DNA of 45,409 nucleotides from Nostoc sp. CHAB 5836 (GTDB taxonomy: Bacteria > Cyanobacteriota > Cyanobacteriia > Cyanobacteriales > Nostocaceae): positions 1 through 45,409 of the forward strand of contig NZ_JAIVFV010000043.1 of assembly GCF_020829445.1 (NCBI RefSeq), given 5' to 3'. Made by a program: the position numbers and the translations under genes. The notes beneath the pieces are model-generated. The model was not told where the DNA came from, searched no databases, and was given only the letters and a program-made list of their open reading frames with translations. Below are positions 36,121-45,355 of the stretch, in pieces. The first letter of the stretch is position 1; every line of letters starts with the position of its first letter.

Positions 36121-36219
36121 AGTCTAACAGGTGAGTATGTCCAACTCACTGTGCGTCATGAACTTGATTAAGATTTGCAAATATAGCGTGATCATCAGTT
36201 TGTAACTGATGCTTTATAT
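36121..36219 (+). pseudogene. Decayed copy of the metalloprotease catalytic region
   Basis: Frame 36121-36219 aligns without gaps to residues ~229-261 of the metalloprotease at 34136. TGEY, RHE, an Ile five residues beyond the second zinc His position, and TDALY are retained. Two stops replace the second zinc His and the Trp. Only this ~33-codon stretch is recognisable. It sits between the MITE-like element and other small repeats, and lies 1.1 kb downstream of the intact gene in the same orientation. Confidence 0.7.
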
Positions 36220-36386
36220 AGGACTAGTATTTGATTTTTGAAATAAATATACCTAGGGGAGCAAGTGCGTTGCGGAGGTTCCCGACGCTCGATAGCATTC
36301 GCCCAGCATCTCAAAGAGAAGCGTTACCAACTGTGCGTAGGTCTGACTCGTTAACGCTGCGTATCCGTTGTAATAACTGGCATTCC
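36220..36386. other. Gap with palindromic repeat debris
   Basis: No gene is seen. The stretch around 36265-36345 (GTGCGTTGCGGAGGTTCCC, AGAGAAGCGTTACC) resembles fragments of dispersed Nostoc repeats. Confidence 0.4.
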
Positions 36387-37535
36387 CTAAGCTCTACGAC
36401 TTAATGGTAGAGGTCGCTGTGCTAAAACTTCTTTATAAAGTTCTTCCAGCAGAGTAATATTTTTACTAAGGGTATAGCGGTCTAATATACGCTGTCTGGC
36501 TTTTTGCCCCAGTAATGTTGTTAACTCTGGATGGTCTTGCAACACTGGCAAGAGGGTTCTTAATTGCGATCGCGCTGTTTTGGTACTAATAACTACACCT
36601 GCACCCTTTTCCAACACTTCTCCATCTGCGCCCACGTCTGTTGCTAAACAAGCTAACCCACATGACATTCCTTCTAACAGAGATAGGGACAAACCCTCTA
36701 CCAATGAAGGCAAAACAAATACATCTGCGCCTCGTAAAATTTCGATGCGTCGGTCTTCATCAGCGACAAATCCCAACCAGATAATGCCGTATTCTGAACC
36801 ATAAAACGGCTCCAAGGAAGACTTCAAAGGCCCATCGCCAACAATTAGCAACTTACTACCAAGGCGCATTGCAGACTGCTTCCAAGCCCGCAGCAGGGCT
36901 TCGATATTTTTCTCTGGCGCTATTCGACCCTGATAGACAAACAAGCGTTCAGCTTTAAATTCTGCTTTGACTTGAGATAGCCCTGGAGAATACTTGGCAG
37001 TATCAACACCGTTGGGAATTACAGCGATATTTTCTTCCCGCACGCCCATCCCTGCCAATAATTCTCGCTGAATTTGGGAAAATACAATTACGCGATCGTA
37101 GTTAACTAAAAAAGGCGCGTAGAGCTGATAAGCCAAAAGTTGTGTTCCCGATATCAGCTTTGCCCCCTTACCAGCAAACGGCGTGTGAAAAGTGGCAATT
37201 AGGGGTAACCTCAGTTCCTCACAGATTTCCGGTAGAAAAAAGTCTAGAGGAGATAACGTTAAGGAAGCATGGACTATATCTGGCTTGATTTCCCGGAGTG
37301 AATCGGTTAAAACTTTGGTCGCTTTAAAAGTGGGAATTGTGTAAACCTGCGACTTGTAAATGAAAGGAAGGGAAACCTCTCGGAGATTTGGCCAATTGTC
37401 AGGTTCAGACTCTTCCTGGGCGAAGTGAAGAAAGCTAACTTGATGTCCCCTATCTAGCAAGGAATTTGTAATTTCTCGACTGTAGGTGACGTTGCCGCAA
37501 AAGGGTGATTTTTTTCCAATCCAGGCTATACGCAT
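36387..37535 (-). CDS. Glycosyltransferase family 4
   Basis: 382-residue GT-B glycosyltransferase, a retaining enzyme that transfers a sugar from a nucleotide-sugar donor. The N-terminal acceptor domain has the glycine loop MRIAWIGKKSPFCGNVTYSR and GHQVSFLHF. The donor domain has PNGVDTAKYSP, VYQGRIAPEKNIEALLRAW and the E-x7-E motif EGLSLSLLE at ~residues 280-288, then GADGEVLEKGAG. It is of the kind that makes glycolipids or exopolysaccharide; acceptor and sugar unknown. It stands apart from the other GT4 gene at 43391. Confidence 0.92.
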   Translation of the reverse strand: MRIAWIGKKSPFCGNVTYSREITNSLLDRGHQVSFLHFAQEESEPDNWPNLREVSLPFIYKSQVYTIPTFKATKVLTDSLREIKPDIVHASLTLSPLDFFLPEICEELRLPLIATFHTPFAGKGAKLISGTQLLAYQLYAPFLVNYDRVIVFSQIQRELLAGMGVREENIAVIPNGVDTAKYSPGLSQVKAEFKAERLFVYQGRIAPEKNIEALLRAWKQSAMRLGSKLLIVGDGPLKSSLEPFYGSEYGIIWLGFVADEDRRIEILRGADVFVLPSLVEGLSLSLLEGMSCGLACLATDVGADGEVLEKGAGVVISTKTARSQLRTLLPVLQDHPELTTLLGQKARQRILDRYTLSKNITLLEELYKEVLAQRPLPLSRRA

Positions 37536-37884
37536 TCTTTATTTAGCTGTAAGAAAAGCAGGTTTGATCTATTATGTGTCCTTTGTGATTTTTATTTTAT
37601 CTAGCTATACTTGCTGATTTTTTTAGTTATTACAGATTCCCACCACGCTTTGTTTAAAAAGCCTCTTTTAAGCTGATTAAACCAGTGGATTTATGGCTTT
37701 ATTTATTTTACTTATAAGTTGTTAGTTTCTGATATTTAAACAACTTATTCTGACTAATGTCAGATTGATAATCCCGCAAGTATATGATAAATTTTCACTG
37801 ACCTCAGTTTACCATGAACACAAAAGCTTTAAGTAAATATTAATTACTTCAAAGTAATGAATAATAACTCCTGTTAGTTGATAA
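37536..37884. other. AT-rich gap, no gene seen
   Basis: 349 bases between two minus-strand genes. I see no ORF, repeat or clear hairpin. It probably holds the promoter of the glycosyltransferase gene and the 3' end of the MFS transcript. Confidence 0.5.
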
Positions 37885-39540
37885 CTACTTGCGTGAGTTA
37901 TACCAGGTTAATATACCTCCTAAAAAGACGATCGCAGCTAATCCCAAAAAAACTACCTGTAATCCTACAAAGGTTTCTGCGACACCAGCTAATGCCAAAG
38001 GTAAGGAGAGAGCAATATTAATTACGTTGTTCTGCAAGCCAAAAACTTTACCACGCATTTTTGGAGGTGTTTCTGTTTGGATTGCGGTTTGCATGGGAAT
38101 TCCCACTAGCGCCCCAAAGATACCTAATAGCGCCACAAGTAACAAGACTAGCCATAGTTGGGTTGTAAATACGGACAGACCAATTAGGGATGCTGCCATA
38201 CCCATACAACCGCACAGACTTAGCTGGGTATAGGAGAAGCGTTGACCAAATTGACCGAGAATTGTTGCGCCAGCAGCGATGCCAACACCACCGGCTGCTA
38301 GTAAAAAGCCGAATTGGGAGGCTTTCATGTTGGGAATGATTTCTGCCATGCGAACGGCTAGAACAGTTAATGCTGCAAAGACAGAAAACAAGATAATCAG
38401 CTGAAGCAAAGCATTGCGGACGCGCTGATTTGCTTGGAGGTAAGCAAAACCATCCCGCAAGTCCGAAAAGACGTGAGGGAATTCTGTATCGGGATCGTGG
38501 TGTTTTTCCTTAGTTGCCAGGAGGAACAAAATTAGTCCAGCGATCGCATAGCTACCACCTACTAAAAGTTCCTTACCTAAACTACCACTACCACCAACTT
38601 GTAACCAAAGTCCATCGGCGATCGCTAACAATGGTTCTCCCACAGCAAACCCAACAATCACCGATGCCATCATTGTTGTTGTATAAAGCGAATTTGCCGA
38701 GAGTAAATCCTGTTCTTCTACCATTAAGGGAATTGCCGCCTGTTCCGCCGGTGCGAAAAACTGCGTCAGTGTGGAAACTAAAAAAGTCACACCCAGGATG
38801 ATCAAAAAACCCACTGGTAGGACTCCTATGGGTTTCCAGCTATGAGTCAACCACAGCAGAAAAGGAATTGAGAAAACCAGGATGCCGCGCCAAATATTCG
38901 TTGCCACCAGCACAGCCTTTTTCGACCAGCGATCGACAAACACGCCAGCAACTGAACCAAACAATACTGCTGGAATAGTAAAAGCCATCATCAAGACTGA
39001 CACCCAACCACTAATACTCTGATTACTAGCCTGAAACTGAGTATTAATCAAAGCAATCATCAGTACCAAATAAACTTTATCTGCTAGTTGGGAGAAAACT
39101 TGACCACCCCAAAGAGCCAAGAAATTAGGGTTTTTTAATACAGGCAAAAATCCTTGCTGTTTTACACTCCCTGCAACAGCTTCTCCACCTGAAGTAGACC
39201 TTTCTAATTTCGGTGTTTCTTTTTCTAAGATAGTAGTTACGGGTGAATTCTGCCCATTGCCAGCGCCGTTGCAATCTACCTCAGCAGTGGTTAATTTGTC
39301 CTCAGATTGTGGTTCTGATTGGCTTGGAAGATCAATTTTTGAGATCTCGGCTGTCCAACTTGGATCGTTTTTAGAAACGTCTTTTGGGGACATTTCTTGG
39401 TCATTGATTTCACTAGGTGTACACTTAGGTACGGCACTCAAATGATTCCTGACTGTAGGATCTAATGCCCGATTCTGTTTTTTGGCGAGGCTTGGTGACA
39501 AAGGCAGAATCTTTTTATTCAAATCAGACGGTTGCATCAT
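37885..39540 (-). CDS. MFS transporter with long N-terminal extension
   Basis: 551-residue major facilitator protein. The first ~125 residues are hydrophilic and rich in Ser, Lys and Glu. About twelve membrane segments follow, beginning with [21 protein letters not shown] and ending in a hydrophobic helix before a short tail (TWYNSRK). The region [14 protein letters not shown] is the loop 2-3 motif A of the family. [20 protein letters not shown] is characteristic of the MFS_3 (enterobactin-exporter-like) group. The start is ATG 39540 (or 39537), as the alternative at 39552 is TTG. It overlaps the recO end by 17 bp, so the two genes are probably co-transcribed. Substrate unknown. Confidence 0.88.
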   Translation of the reverse strand: MMQPSDLNKKILPLSPSLAKKQNRALDPTVRNHLSAVPKCTPSEINDQEMSPKDVSKNDPSWTAEISKIDLPSQSEPQSEDKLTTAEVDCNGAGNGQNSPVTTILEKETPKLERSTSGGEAVAGSVKQQGFLPVLKNPNFLALWGGQVFSQLADKVYLVLMIALINTQFQASNQSISGWVSVLMMAFTIPAVLFGSVAGVFVDRWSKKAVLVATNIWRGILVFSIPFLLWLTHSWKPIGVLPVGFLIILGVTFLVSTLTQFFAPAEQAAIPLMVEEQDLLSANSLYTTTMMASVIVGFAVGEPLLAIADGLWLQVGGSGSLGKELLVGGSYAIAGLILFLLATKEKHHDPDTEFPHVFSDLRDGFAYLQANQRVRNALLQLIILFSVFAALTVLAVRMAEIIPNMKASQFGFLLAAGGVGIAAGATILGQFGQRFSYTQLSLCGCMGMAASLIGLSVFTTQLWLVLLLVALLGIFGALVGIPMQTAIQTETPPKMRGKVFGLQNNVINIALSLPLALAGVAETFVGLQVVFLGLAAIVFLGGILTWYNSRK

Positions 39541-40474
39541 GGTTGGCAGCAAAATAAGAGTCGATCAAGGTAGAAGAGCGAATAGGGCGACCTAATTGAT
39601 ACTGAGCATACTGGCGCAAAATCTGCTCAACAGATAACCAGTGATCATCTCTAGCACCATCAATTTGCATTATCTCTGGTTGTGACAGATGTTGAAGCAA
39701 AGCTAATTCCATAGCACCCAGACGAGTAGAAATCACAGGTATTTCTTGCCGATGTACAACAACTGTTTGGGCATTGGGCATTGGGAATGGGGCATGGGGC
39801 ATGGGTAATTGGTTATTAATCTCCCCCTGCTCCCCTGCTCCTCTGCTGCTGTGCCCCTCTGCCCTGATCTTCGTCTCCCCATCTCTTCGTAAAGTTTTCC
39901 AAGCTTCTAAGCAAATCGTTCCACCAGCAGGGATGCTAAATCCTACCTGCCAGTTGGGGTCTGTAAAGTCTGGCTTAAGGGAGCGCCTAGATAGGCAACA
40001 CATTTGCACTTGTGGTGTCACTCCTGCTAAGGCTAAAAGGTGAAATACCCCATGAGCCAGATGAGCCAAAACACCAGATGTATTTGCACGAGACAAAGCC
40101 TCTAAGCGATGGAGATGTTCATTGAACAACTCATAAAGTTCTTCTTGGGGCTGTTCACTCAAAGCTTGACATAGGACTATTTCTGCTAAATACTGGCTTG
40201 CCGCCAATTTTCCCAAATCTTTAGCTAAACCAGGATAAGTTGTTAACGTCTGTGCTTGAGTAATTTTATCAAGCGATCGCCCCTTGGCAATTAATAGTTC
40301 ATTCACAACGAACATACCACTCCTCCCACCCAGGCTGGAGTTGTGCTTACGTGCCCCTGGAGCCACTGCTCGAATCAGACCGAATTCCCGTGTCAAAATC
40401 GTCACTATTTTATCTGATTCTCCTAACACCTGGGTTTTAAGATTAATTCCGGTTGCTTTGTAGGTTCTACTCAT
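39524..40474 (-). CDS. recO: DNA repair protein RecO with repeat insertion
   Basis: Works with RecF and RecR to load RecA at gaps. It has 316 residues, longer than usual (about 240-290). The N-terminal OB fold starts [21 protein letters not shown], followed by [20 protein letters not shown]. The zinc region has [12 protein letters not shown] and [14 protein letters not shown]. Residues ~198-236 ([17 protein letters not shown], then [11 protein letters not shown]) are encoded by GGGCATTGG- and CTGCTCCCC-type repeats and are not part of the family. The helical C-terminal end resumes after them. It is followed by an overlapping MFS gene. Confidence 0.93.
   Translation of the reverse strand: MSRTYKATGINLKTQVLGESDKIVTILTREFGLIRAVAPGARKHNSSLGGRSGMFVVNELLIAKGRSLDKITQAQTLTTYPGLAKDLGKLAASQYLAEIVLCQALSEQPQEELYELFNEHLHRLEALSRANTSGVLAHLAHGVFHLLALAGVTPQVQMCCLSRRSLKPDFTDPNWQVGFSIPAGGTICLEAWKTLRRDGETKIRAEGHSSRGAGEQGEINNQLPMPHAPFPMPNAQTVVVHRQEIPVISTRLGAMELALLQHLSQPEIMQIDGARDDHWLSVEQILRQYAQYQLGRPIRSSTLIDSYFAANHDATV
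39767..39880. repeat. In-frame repeat insertion inside recO
   Basis: On the plus strand it reads GGGCATTGGGCATTGGGAAT and related heptamers, followed by CCCCTGCTCCCCTGCTCCTC-type units. This is intergenic-type repeat DNA that has been kept in frame within a coding sequence. Confidence 0.85.
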
Positions 40475-40790
40475 TTGTCATTTGTCATTGGTCATTGGTC
40501 ATTGGTTATTGGTCATTAGTCATTGGTTATCAGGGCAAACGCATCTTAATTAATCTTGACAAAAACCTTAATTAATGTATTAACGGGAGAACAAGAATTT
40601 ATTGTTTGATTGATTTTTCAGGGGTTAAGGCGATCGCTTAAAATTTTGTCAATAAGCGGGCATTAATGCGATTATTATGGCTTTATTGACATTGAGAGAT
40701 TCTTATTGACAATATGCCTTTGCCCTGTTATTGGTTATTGGTCATTAGCTTCGGACAAATGACAAAGGACAAATGACAAATGACAAATGA
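40475..40790. repeat. Split STRR flanking the recO-deoC gap
   Basis: Left block of GTCATTT/GTCATTG units at 40476-40530, directly at the recO start, and right block of GACAAAT/GACAAAG units at 40752-40792 ending at the deoC stop. About 200 bases of ordinary AT-rich sequence with a HIP1 octamer near 40630 separate them. The recO promoter must lie here. Confidence 0.8.
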
Positions 40791-41471
40791 CTATTCACCC
40801 TTTCCCAAGTTATCGCGCTGGCGGATCAAATCCATACCCCGAGATGTGCCTAATCTAGTAGCACCCGCTACGATTAAGTCTAGGGCTTGATTGATCGTGT
40901 GGATACCACCTGAAGCTTTAATTCCTACTCTTTCTTTGGCTAATTCCTGCAAAAGTCGCACATCGGCCACTGTTGCACCACCATTCCAACCTGTACTAGT
41001 TTTTAAGAATGCCGCTCCCGCCTCCATAGCTATTTCAGCAGCTATTTTTTTCTCCCCATCTGTCAACAGGTTAGTTTCCAAAATTACCTTGACAGTTTGC
41101 CCAGTCTCTTCACAAATTTCGGCAATTTCCCGGTGGACTTCTTCAGTTTTGCCAGCTTTCAACCATCCCAAGTTCATTACCACATCCAACTCAGTGGCCC
41201 CACTATCTGCCGCTTCTTGAGCCTCATATAGCTTGACTGCTGAAGTCGTCGCACCAGAAGGAAAGCCAATCACCGTGCAGACTTTTGGGTTCTTGCCGTG
41301 GAGGAGTTCGACTGCTTGTTTGACATAGGCGGGGTACAAGCAAACCGCCGCAAAATTGAATCTGTATGCTTCTTCACACCACTGCTCAACCTGCTCTGGA
41401 GTAGCAGTTGGCGTTAACAGGGCGTGATCGATAAATGGCGCAATATCAATATCCGGATAGTCTGCTGCCAT
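40791..41471 (-). CDS. deoC: Deoxyribose-phosphate aldolase
   Basis: Splits 2-deoxyribose 5-phosphate into glyceraldehyde 3-phosphate and acetaldehyde, salvaging deoxynucleosides. It has 226 residues in a TIM barrel. The Schiff-base Lys is in [13 protein letters not shown] (~residue 157), and the second active-site Lys is in [11 protein letters not shown] (~residue 185). [20 protein letters not shown] starts the fold. The catalytic set is complete. The gene is monocistronic. Confidence 0.97.
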   Translation of the reverse strand: MAADYPDIDIAPFIDHALLTPTATPEQVEQWCEEAYRFNFAAVCLYPAYVKQAVELLHGKNPKVCTVIGFPSGATTSAVKLYEAQEAADSGATELDVVMNLGWLKAGKTEEVHREIAEICEETGQTVKVILETNLLTDGEKKIAAEIAMEAGAAFLKTSTGWNGGATVADVRLLQELAKERVGIKASGGIHTINQALDLIVAGATRLGTSRGMDLIRQRDNLGKGE

Positions 41472-41617
41472 TGTGTCTTCTGCCAGTGATTGATTGTTAA
41501 ACTTTATAAAAAATTAAAACATTTCTTATATATATATTAAACCATATTTATTACGAGTTTATCCTGAAAACAAGCTGCTGACTTCTCTGGGTTGTCGGCT
41601 TTGTAGATATGGCAAAA

Positions 41618-42820
41618 TTACTGTAAGTATTTAAGTTGACATTTGGCTGTAGTAAAGTTATGAATATCAACAGCATTTGTCACACCAATTCCTAAGAAGT
41701 TAATAATAGTTTTAGCTAATGCCTTCGAGGCCAAGTAGGGCACGCCATTACCAATAGTCTTAAACATATTCGTCAGTGACATATTCTCTGGAAGTACAAA
41801 ATTTGCCGGCAAAGATTGTATGGCTAAAGCTTCCGCCACAGATATTCGCCGGATTTTGTAGGGATGCAAATGTACTTCATTATTTCCATAGCAAGCTGTC
41901 GGAGAGTAACGCCATCTGTGAAGACGCTTGAAAGACTTTTTAGAATCATCTCCTTCATCAATAGCAGCAAATCTTGTAATACCTGCCCTTGGTTGAAAAC
42001 AGTTTTCAGCATTGGGATGCTTCAGCACATTATTTTTTCTAAACCATAATTCTACGGTGAGTTCTTGAGGGATGCCATCAGGACAAGGGATGATGGAGTT
42101 TTCTTGGAATGGTTCGCACTGACGCCAAGGATAAGCGAAAACTTTTTGTTGAGGATATAAAATTTGATTTTCCCAAGGAAAAGATCCTTCATGTAGGAAC
42201 TTTTGACTACCTAGTTTTATTCCTATATCCTCAATCAAATTATTTCGGAAACCAATGAGAATAATTCTTTCTCTATCCTGGGGTACACCATATTCGATAG
42301 CATTAATTAACCGCTCTGTTAATATATAGCCTGCTTCCAATAATTGTTGCTTGAGTGCTTCAAAAAATAAACGATGCTTTGCCGTTTTCCACAACCCCTT
42401 AACGTTCTCAAATAAAAAGAAATCTGGAAGATTTCGGCAGATTAATTCAACGTAAGAAGCGGAAAGTTTGCCATTATCTCCTAAACGGCCTCTATTTTTC
42501 CCACCAAGAGAAAAATCAGGACAAGGAGGCCCCCCAATGAAGCCCACAATATTATTAAATTTGCGGCAGTCTCGTACTAACTCCCGGAGGTGTCGTGTTT
42601 GTGAAGCTTCGAGAAGTTGGGTTACGTCTGCTGCTTCTCCTTCATAATACCCATATTCTGGCAACGGTAGATTGAGAACCTGCCGTGAATAGCGGTATGC
42701 TGCCATGAATGGCGGGAAGATTTCATTGACGTAAACAATATTAAAACCGTTGGTTTCAAAACCTAAATCTAGGAATCCTGAACCAGCAAAAAAGGAGAAA
42801 ATACAAGGGCGATCGCTCAT
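41618..42820 (-). CDS. Orphan DNA (cytosine-5) methyltransferase
   Basis: Transfers methyl from S-adenosylmethionine to C5 of cytosine in DNA. It has 400 residues with the C5 motif order: motif I FSFFAGSGFLDLGFE, motif IV GGPPCPDFS with the catalytic Cys (~residue 99), motif VI FENVKGL, motif VIII QDRERIILIGFR, and motifs IX-X near the end (SLTNMFKTIGNGVPYLASKA). Between VIII and IX lies the variable target-recognition region. The Gln usual in PPCQ is Pro here (PPCPDFS). No restriction endonuclease gene is adjacent, so it is probably solitary. The target sequence cannot be read from the protein. Confidence 0.95.
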   Translation of the reverse strand: MSDRPCIFSFFAGSGFLDLGFETNGFNIVYVNEIFPPFMAAYRYSRQVLNLPLPEYGYYEGEAADVTQLLEASQTRHLRELVRDCRKFNNIVGFIGGPPCPDFSLGGKNRGRLGDNGKLSASYVELICRNLPDFFLFENVKGLWKTAKHRLFFEALKQQLLEAGYILTERLINAIEYGVPQDRERIILIGFRNNLIEDIGIKLGSQKFLHEGSFPWENQILYPQQKVFAYPWRQCEPFQENSIIPCPDGIPQELTVELWFRKNNVLKHPNAENCFQPRAGITRFAAIDEGDDSKKSFKRLHRWRYSPTACYGNNEVHLHPYKIRRISVAEALAIQSLPANFVLPENMSLTNMFKTIGNGVPYLASKALAKTIINFLGIGVTNAVDIHNFTTAKCQLKYLQ

Positions 42821-42855
42821 TCTATAACTAGTATTATGAAACAGTCTTAATTAAT

Positions 42856-43002
42856 TAGGACTTACGCAACTGGCATATTATTTTGAGTTTGTAGTGAGGA
42901 CTTTAGTCCTCAAGATCAGGGCTGTTCGCGGTGCGTTCCCGTAGGGTAGCCCTTACTACAAACTAAAAGTTTTTATTTTTTGTGACACTTGCGTAAGTCC
43001 TA
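42856..43002. mobile_element. 147-bp MITE with 14-bp inverted ends and TTAAT duplication
   Basis: Ends TAGGACTTACGCAA (42856-42869) and exact complement (42989-43002), flanked on both sides by TTAAT. An inner hairpin (GTAGTGAGGACTTTAGTCC; AGGGCT...AGCCCTTACTAC) fits small non-coding elements of Nostoc. It lies just upstream of the methyltransferase gene. A solo copy of its end is at 1262-1275. Confidence 0.88.
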
Positions 43003-43390
43003 TTAATATCTCAATATAGGACTCGTACTTCATTTAAAAAAATGAGTACACCCTGAAAAGGCTTCTTCGCCACTCCCTGATCCCTGTCTATCGCGCCGCG
43101 CTTGCGCTTCCCACACCACGTAAATAATTCAAAGCAGACTGCTATATTTAGGGTTTATACTTACGTACAAATCAGAAATATACACTTGAAATCCTGCTTA
43201 AATAGTCAAAATAAATCTCCGTATTTCTAAGCATTCAATATAAGATTTTACTCAAATTTTAAGGTAAATACCTGACATAAAAAAAGTCTGAAGCCACAAT
43301 TAAATGTAGGAGTTTCCAACCTCCAAATCATGTTTCAGACAAAACATTTGTCATTAAATAAAAAATCGGAGTTCTTCGGACTAATTTTTT
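43003..43390. other. Gap with inverted repeats upstream of a glycosyltransferase
   Basis: No gene is seen. One inverted repeat (GTCTGAA 43286-43292 / TTCAGAC 43334-43340) encloses an inner stem (GGAG / CTCC around 43309-43324). A second stem-like pair is GTACTTCATTT / AAATGAGTAC near 43027-43052. These may be terminators or small repeats. Confidence 0.45.
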
Positions 43391-44662
43391 ATGCGGATTT
43401 TAATTTACTCCTACAACTACTATCCAGAACCAATTGGTATTGCCCCACTGATGACTGAACTAGCAGAGGGACTAGTGAAACGTGGGCACGAAGTGCGGGT
43501 AATCACCGCTATGCCCAACTACCCTGAGCGTCAAATTTACCAGGAATATCGGGGCAAGTGGTATCTCAACGAATACAAAAATGGCGTTCAAATTCAACGC
43601 AGTTACGTTTGGATTCGTCCACACCCCAACCTATTAGACCGGGTGTTGCTAGATGCTAGTTTTGTTGTCACTAGTTTTGTGCCCGCTCTCATTGGTTGGC
43701 GTCCAGATGTTATTCTCTCAACATCACCATCTTTGCCAAGCTGTGTACCAGTTGCTCTTTTAGGATGGTTACGTGCTTGTCCTGTGATCTTAAATCTACA
43801 AGATATATTACCAGAAGCAGCCGTCCATGTCGGTCTACTGAAAAATAAATTGCTCATCCAGTTGTTTACATTATTAGAAAAATTTGCTTACCATACTGCC
43901 AGTAAAATTAGCGTCATTGCCGATGGGTTTGTAGATAATTTGCGATCTAAAGGCGTGGAAGCTGATAAAATCGTGCAAATTCCCAACTGGGTTGATGTAA
44001 ATTTTATTCGCCCCCTGTCGAAAGAAAATAACCCTTTCCGCACAGCACATAATCTAAATGGCAAATTTGTAGTGCTGTATTCTGGTAACATTGCCCTAAC
44101 ACAAGGCTTGGAAAACGTTGTCAAAGCTGCTTCTGTGTTGCGCCACATCCCAGATATTGTTTTTGTCATCGTTGGAGAGGCAAAAGGTTTAGAGCGATTG
44201 CAACAGGAATGTTTAGACTGCGGCGCAGATAATGTTTTGCTACTGCCATTTCAACCCCGCAAATATTTGCCACAAATGTTGGCAGCTGCGGATATTGGTT
44301 TAGTAGTGCAAAAGAAAAATGTTATATCTTTCAATATGCCGTCAAAAATTCAAGTGTTACTTGCCAGTGGTCGCGCCTTGGTTGCCTCTGTCCCTGATAA
44401 TGGTACGGCAGCAAGAGCCATTAGGCAAAGTGGCGGCGGAGTTATCGTTGCTCCAGAAGATTCCCAAGCTTTAGCAATGGCAATTTTAGATTTGTATCAA
44501 AATCCCGAAAAAGTCAAAACTCTGGGTTATAAAAGTCGTCAATATGCGGTTGAACACTATGCTTTTGAGCAAGCTTTAAATCAGTATGAGTCGTTGTGTT
44601 ACTCATTGATTGCAGAACCTAGAGTAATTCAGTCCACAGTAGTTACCAAACAAGAAGTTTAA
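43391..44662 (+). CDS. Glycosyltransferase family 4, WcaI-like
   Basis: 423-residue GT-B transferase of the kind found in colanic-acid and other exopolysaccharide pathways (WcaI-like). The start MRILIYSYNYYPEPIGIAPL with GHEVRVITAMPNYPERQIY is characteristic. VILNLQDILPEAAVHVGLL, PNWVDVNFIRPL, FVVLYSGNIALTQGLENVV and the donor-side FNMPSKIQVLLASGRALVAS follow. It is unlike the GT4 gene at 36387 in its N-terminal domain. No other polysaccharide gene adjoins it. Confidence 0.92.
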   Translation: MRILIYSYNYYPEPIGIAPLMTELAEGLVKRGHEVRVITAMPNYPERQIYQEYRGKWYLNEYKNGVQIQRSYVWIRPHPNLLDRVLLDASFVVTSFVPALIGWRPDVILSTSPSLPSCVPVALLGWLRACPVILNLQDILPEAAVHVGLLKNKLLIQLFTLLEKFAYHTASKISVIADGFVDNLRSKGVEADKIVQIPNWVDVNFIRPLSKENNPFRTAHNLNGKFVVLYSGNIALTQGLENVVKAASVLRHIPDIVFVIVGEAKGLERLQQECLDCGADNVLLLPFQPRKYLPQMLAAADIGLVVQKKNVISFNMPSKIQVLLASGRALVASVPDNGTAARAIRQSGGGVIVAPEDSQALAMAILDLYQNPEKVKTLGYKSRQYAVEHYAFEQALNQYESLCYSLIAEPRVIQSTVVTKQEV

Positions 44663-44682
44663 TCGTAAGCAATGGGGTCAGA

Positions 44683-44910
44683 TTGCACAAAGTGCTAAAT
44701 TCAAAACCCCAACCATTCTCCTCCAGTTGCTCTGGCTGTTGTCGCATAATTTTCGTTTCGCCCTCGATTCATCTCACTGCCATAATCAAAGATTATGGCG
44801 GGAGCCTTCTCTCCGATTTAGGTAAAGCTTACCCCAGCAAGCTGACCCGCGCCCAGTATGAATTTATCGGTGACCTGATTCCAGAACCCAAAGCTGATGT
44901 TGAAATCTAA
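44683..44910 (+). pseudogene. Remnant of an IS5-type transposase N-terminus
   Basis: Within this 75-codon frame the last ~28 codons (from AYPSKLTRAQYEFIGDLIPEP) match the start of IS5/IS4-family transposases, which go on with PGGRP. Here the match ends in KADVEI-stop. The first ~45 codons are unrelated, and a perfect hairpin (GCCATAATC / GATTATGGC, 44779-44799) lies in them. No inverted-repeat ends of a full element are visible. Confidence 0.65.
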
Positions 44911-45058
44911 ACACTCAATTCTCAAACTAGACCCCATAGACACCTGTTTTTTTGTTAGTATTCAAAAAAACCTATTGACACATTTTCAGATCAATTGTTT
45001 GTTGTTTGTAAGTAAATGTAAACAATTGTTTCAAAAGAAAAAAAGCACCTGAGGTTTA

Positions 45059-45355
45059 ATGACTGATTATTTCCAAGGAAATTTCCCATTACAATCTGTC
45101 CCACTGACGAAGAGTGCGGTAAAGAGCTACGCCCAAACCGAAGAGGTAAGCGGAAAATTAGCTGCAACGATCGCAGTTGCCGCATCAGATCGCAAAGCAG
45201 GTGAGATTTTATTGCTCAAAGTAGCAGAGGTGTCTTACCTAGCTGATTACTTTGTGATGATGACTGGCTATTCGAGGGTACAGGTTAGAGCGATCGCTCA
45301 AGCAATTGAAGGAAAAGTCGAAACTGAGTTGCAACGGCGGGAAACTACAAATTGA
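45059..45355 (+). CDS. rsfS: Ribosomal silencing factor RsfS, C-terminally shortened
   Basis: RsfS binds L14 and blocks 50S-30S joining when nutrients run low. The 98-residue product has a cyanobacterial N-terminal extension and the first half of the domain: [25 protein letters not shown] and [19 protein letters not shown]. The family's second half (the SWVLQDYGDVIVHI and REFYNLE region) is missing. The frame ends with ETTN-stop, and none of the other frames up to the window end restores it. It is therefore probably a truncated gene. AGCACCTGAGG lies before the ATG. Confidence 0.8.
   Translation: MTDYFQGNFPLQSVPLTKSAVKSYAQTEEVSGKLAATIAVAASDRKAGEILLLKVAEVSYLADYFVMMTGYSRVQVRAIAQAIEGKVETELQRRETTN

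Noticed and set aside
44683..44910. A functional 75-residue protein
   Set aside because: Only its end resembles a transposase start, with an abrupt stop; the first part matches nothing and contains a palindrome.
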